Of a stretch of 14,747 bases of DNA, positions 13,176-14,747 are shown piece after piece. The notes beneath the pieces are model-generated. The model did not search any database. It was not told the origin of the DNA and worked only from the letters and a program-made list of their open reading frames with translations. How positions within the stretch are numbered: position 1 is the stretch's first letter; each line of letters opens with the position of its first letter. The DNA comes from Prevotella sp. UBA2725 (lineage in GTDB: Bacteria; Bacteroidota; Bacteroidia; Bacteroidales; Bacteroidaceae). The stretch is taken from the NCBI GenBank assembly GCA_002353825.1, contig DEKJ01000036.1, positions 76,311-91,057 of the forward strand, given 5' to 3'. The position numbers and the translations under genes are program-made.

Positions 13176-14249
13176 TTATACCTCATCAAAGGCTTTTCTT
13201 AACTCATTGATATAGCCCCGTCCATATTTGCGGTCCGGCTCCATGTAGTTGCCTTCCCCCCACTCATTCCATGCTTTTACAAACACAAGGTTCTCTTCTG
13301 AAGGTATATCTCTACATTTATCAAACATCGTTTTACAGAATTCTCCCCACACCTTTGGATCTGCATTTCTGAAGATAGTAGCTGCTCTTCCTGTACGCGG
13401 TGAATGGTCAAAGTTAGGATATATACATGGATAAATGCCTTCTTTTGAGTTGAAGTGCTCAATGACATAGTTGCAATAGGACTTATAATCATTGCCTACT
13501 GGAACCCCACATTTTCTCAAAGCACGGAAGAAAATATTCATGTAGGTATAATGATGATCATGAAATTCGCCGACGAAGTCCTGAATGACTGCGTCATAAC
13601 CTGCATCAATAAGATCTTGAGAAATCTCCGGTCTCTGGCAGAAAGCAACAAAATAAAAGCCTCCCAATCCAGCCTCCTTAGCAAGCTCATTCCATAGCTT
13701 GATGAAATTTGTTGCTCTCTCACTTGCTGTAGGAGAGAAAACAGAGAAAAGCAGTTTCCCGTTTACTTTTGTATATCTCTTATCTTTGAATGCAGGCAGC
13801 AGATAGTTGAAATGCGCAATATCGTCTTCCTTGCCGGGATAGACCTGCTCAAGCAAAATATGTGTTTTCTTGAACCCATTCCAAGCAGTCTTCGCCCACG
13901 TATGATTGGCCCAACAAAGCGAGAAGCCAAAATCAGGTTTGCCGCTTTTAACCACTTCTTCGAAGACCTCACTAAGAAGATGAGTGCCATTAGTCCAATA
14001 GTGCCAATACATAAAACTCTCAATGCCAGCTAACTTAGCGAGCTCAGCTTGCTTTTCACGGGTTTCAGGCACCCGTAGATCATAGAATCCAAGCTCTCCG
14101 GGAAGTTTCGGTTGATAATGACCAGGAAAAAGCGGTTTAGCTTTTGCCACATTGGTCCACTCTGTGAATCCAGGTTCCCACCATTTGTCATTGAAATCGG
14201 TAGGATAATACTGGGGTAAATAAAATGATATTAGTCTTGGTTTAGACAT
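13176..14249 (-). CDS. WbsX-like glycosyltransferase
   Basis: This 357-aa protein is a clear member of the WbsX family (PF14307), often annotated as a GH99-like domain and found in O-antigen and capsule loci. Signature blocks are SFYLPQYYPTDFNDKWWEPG (8-27), FTEWTNVAKAKPLFPGHYQP (28-47), MYWHYWTNG (80-88), LCWANHTW (111-118) and AWNEWGEG (326-333), ending in a helix. The family is thought to form or rearrange a sugar linkage in the repeat unit, but the reaction is poorly defined. The gene begins 8 nt after the upstream stop. A run of six Gs lies inside the conserved NEWGEG codons; it is dictated by the motif. Confidence 0.92.
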   Translation of the reverse strand: MSKPRLISFYLPQYYPTDFNDKWWEPGFTEWTNVAKAKPLFPGHYQPKLPGELGFYDLRVPETREKQAELAKLAGIESFMYWHYWTNGTHLLSEVFEEVVKSGKPDFGFSLCWANHTWAKTAWNGFKKTHILLEQVYPGKEDDIAHFNYLLPAFKDKRYTKVNGKLLFSVFSPTASERATNFIKLWNELAKEAGLGGFYFVAFCQRPEISQDLIDAGYDAVIQDFVGEFHDHHYTYMNIFFRALRKCGVPVGNDYKSYCNYVIEHFNSKEGIYPCIYPNFDHSPRTGRAATIFRNADPKVWGEFCKTMFDKCRDIPSEENLVFVKAWNEWGEGNYMEPDRKYGRGYINELRKAFDEV

Positions 14250-14257
14250 CTTTACTA

Positions 14258-14747
14258 TTATTTTCTATTAATATTTGTACGAAAGAAAGAATCATAATCA
14301 TAGCCATCATTCACAATTCGCTTGCAAGGAACATAATAACCACTTGTAAGGTCATGTTTAATATGGTAATACTTCGTTTTCACGTTTCCAATACCAAACA
14401 TAACATTTGGTAAAAGATCACTAATAAATGGCAGACTCTTTGATTCATTAATCAAACCGACCTTTCTCTTATGAGTCTTTTTATATTTATCTGAATACCA
14501 TATCATAAAAGGAATACTGTACTGGTATTTTAACAGATTCGCATTTATCCTACTTGCTACACGACCCCGAGAGTCACGATAGTCATAAACTTCCTCTCCG
14601 TGATCGGACAAGTAAACAAGAATCGTATTAGTATCTCTAAATATCTCAAAGATATATTTCATGACCTTGTCATTATAAAACGTCGCATTATCATAATCAG
14701 CAATGATCTGACATTTCTGCTTCGTTAAGTGATCTTCAAAAAATAAC
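14258..14747 (-). CDS. Sulfatase-fold (phosphoethanolamine transferase-like) protein, C-terminal part
   Basis: The reading frame is open to the right window edge, so the gene starts outside; the visible part is about 162 codons. It contains ADYDNATFYNDKVMKYIFEI, then NTILVYLSDHGEEVYDYRDS, the His-containing metal-site strand of alkaline-phosphatase-fold enzymes, and an SIPFMIWYSDKY segment, in the order seen in EptA-like phosphoethanolamine transferases and LTA-synthase-like proteins. These enzymes usually have N-terminal membrane helices, which here would lie beyond the edge, and act in the periplasm. It probably decorates lipid A, LPS or the polysaccharide. It stops 8 nt before WbsX. The methionine at 14662 is internal, not the start. 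Confidence 0.78.
   Translation of the reverse strand, partial: LFFEDHLTKQKCQIIADYDNATFYNDKVMKYIFEIFRDTNTILVYLSDHGEEVYDYRDSRGRVASRINANLLKYQYSIPFMIWYSDKYKKTHKRKVGLINESKSLPFISDLLPNVMFGIGNVKTKYYHIKHDLTSGYYVPCKRIVNDGYDYDSFFRTNINRK

Noticed and set aside
13256..13261. Six-G run in WbsX as a sixth phase switch
   Set aside because: The run is only 6 long and is set by the codons for the family-conserved NEWGEG motif; the gene is intact, so there is no sign of slippage.

Overview
The window reads as part of a Bacteroidales chromosome, most likely Prevotella/Segatella or a close relative. Four promoters fit the Bacteroidetes form (TTTG or TTG, about 20 bp, TAnnTTTG). Shine-Dalgarno sites are mostly weak, base composition is AT-rich, and the gene set is typical of that order: VapE with a DUF3874-like tail, a GxxExxY protein, a PF01637-type ATPase, WbsX and DUF2335. 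The genus is an inference. Every gene I call lies on the minus strand.

Right part of the window (about 14.75 to 4.76 kb, transcribed leftwards): a surface-polysaccharide (capsule or O-antigen) operon. In order of transcription it encodes a partial sulfatase-fold (phosphoethanolamine-transferase-like) protein, a WbsX glycosyltransferase, a hexapeptide acetyltransferase (frameshifted), a membrane acyltransferase 3, a GT8-like transferase, a polytopic Wzy/GT-C-like membrane protein, a GT2, a GT-B glycosyltransferase, a CysE-like acetyltransferase, a small two-gene DUF2335 module with its own promoter, and a final GT2 (frameshifted). Gaps are short and several genes overlap by 4-7 bp.

The main discovery candidate is in this operon. 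Five genes carry a pure G-run of 7 or 8 on the coding strand: the last GT2, the CysE-like acetyltransferase, the Wzy-like protein, acyltransferase 3 and the hexapeptide acetyltransferase. The three 8-G genes are open. The two 7-G genes are frameshifted, and one extra G would restore full-length proteins of 319 and 228 aa. This looks like combinatorial slipped-strand phase variation of the polysaccharide. It falls on all three acyltransferases, the putative polymerase and one terminal transferase, while the other four glycosyltransferases have no such tract.

Left part (1 to 4.75 kb): an accessory zone of separate single-gene or two-gene units. They are a toxin-antitoxin pair whose PIN toxin is cut short near the window edge, a PF01637-like ATPase behind a triple palindrome, a GxxExxY nuclease-fold protein, and a VapE ATPase lying between 43-bp inverted repeats. 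The units are separated by copies of one composite repeat. Its core is blocks of four GACAA or TTGTC boxes spaced exactly 10 bp apart. I see no rRNA, tRNA or CRISPR array.
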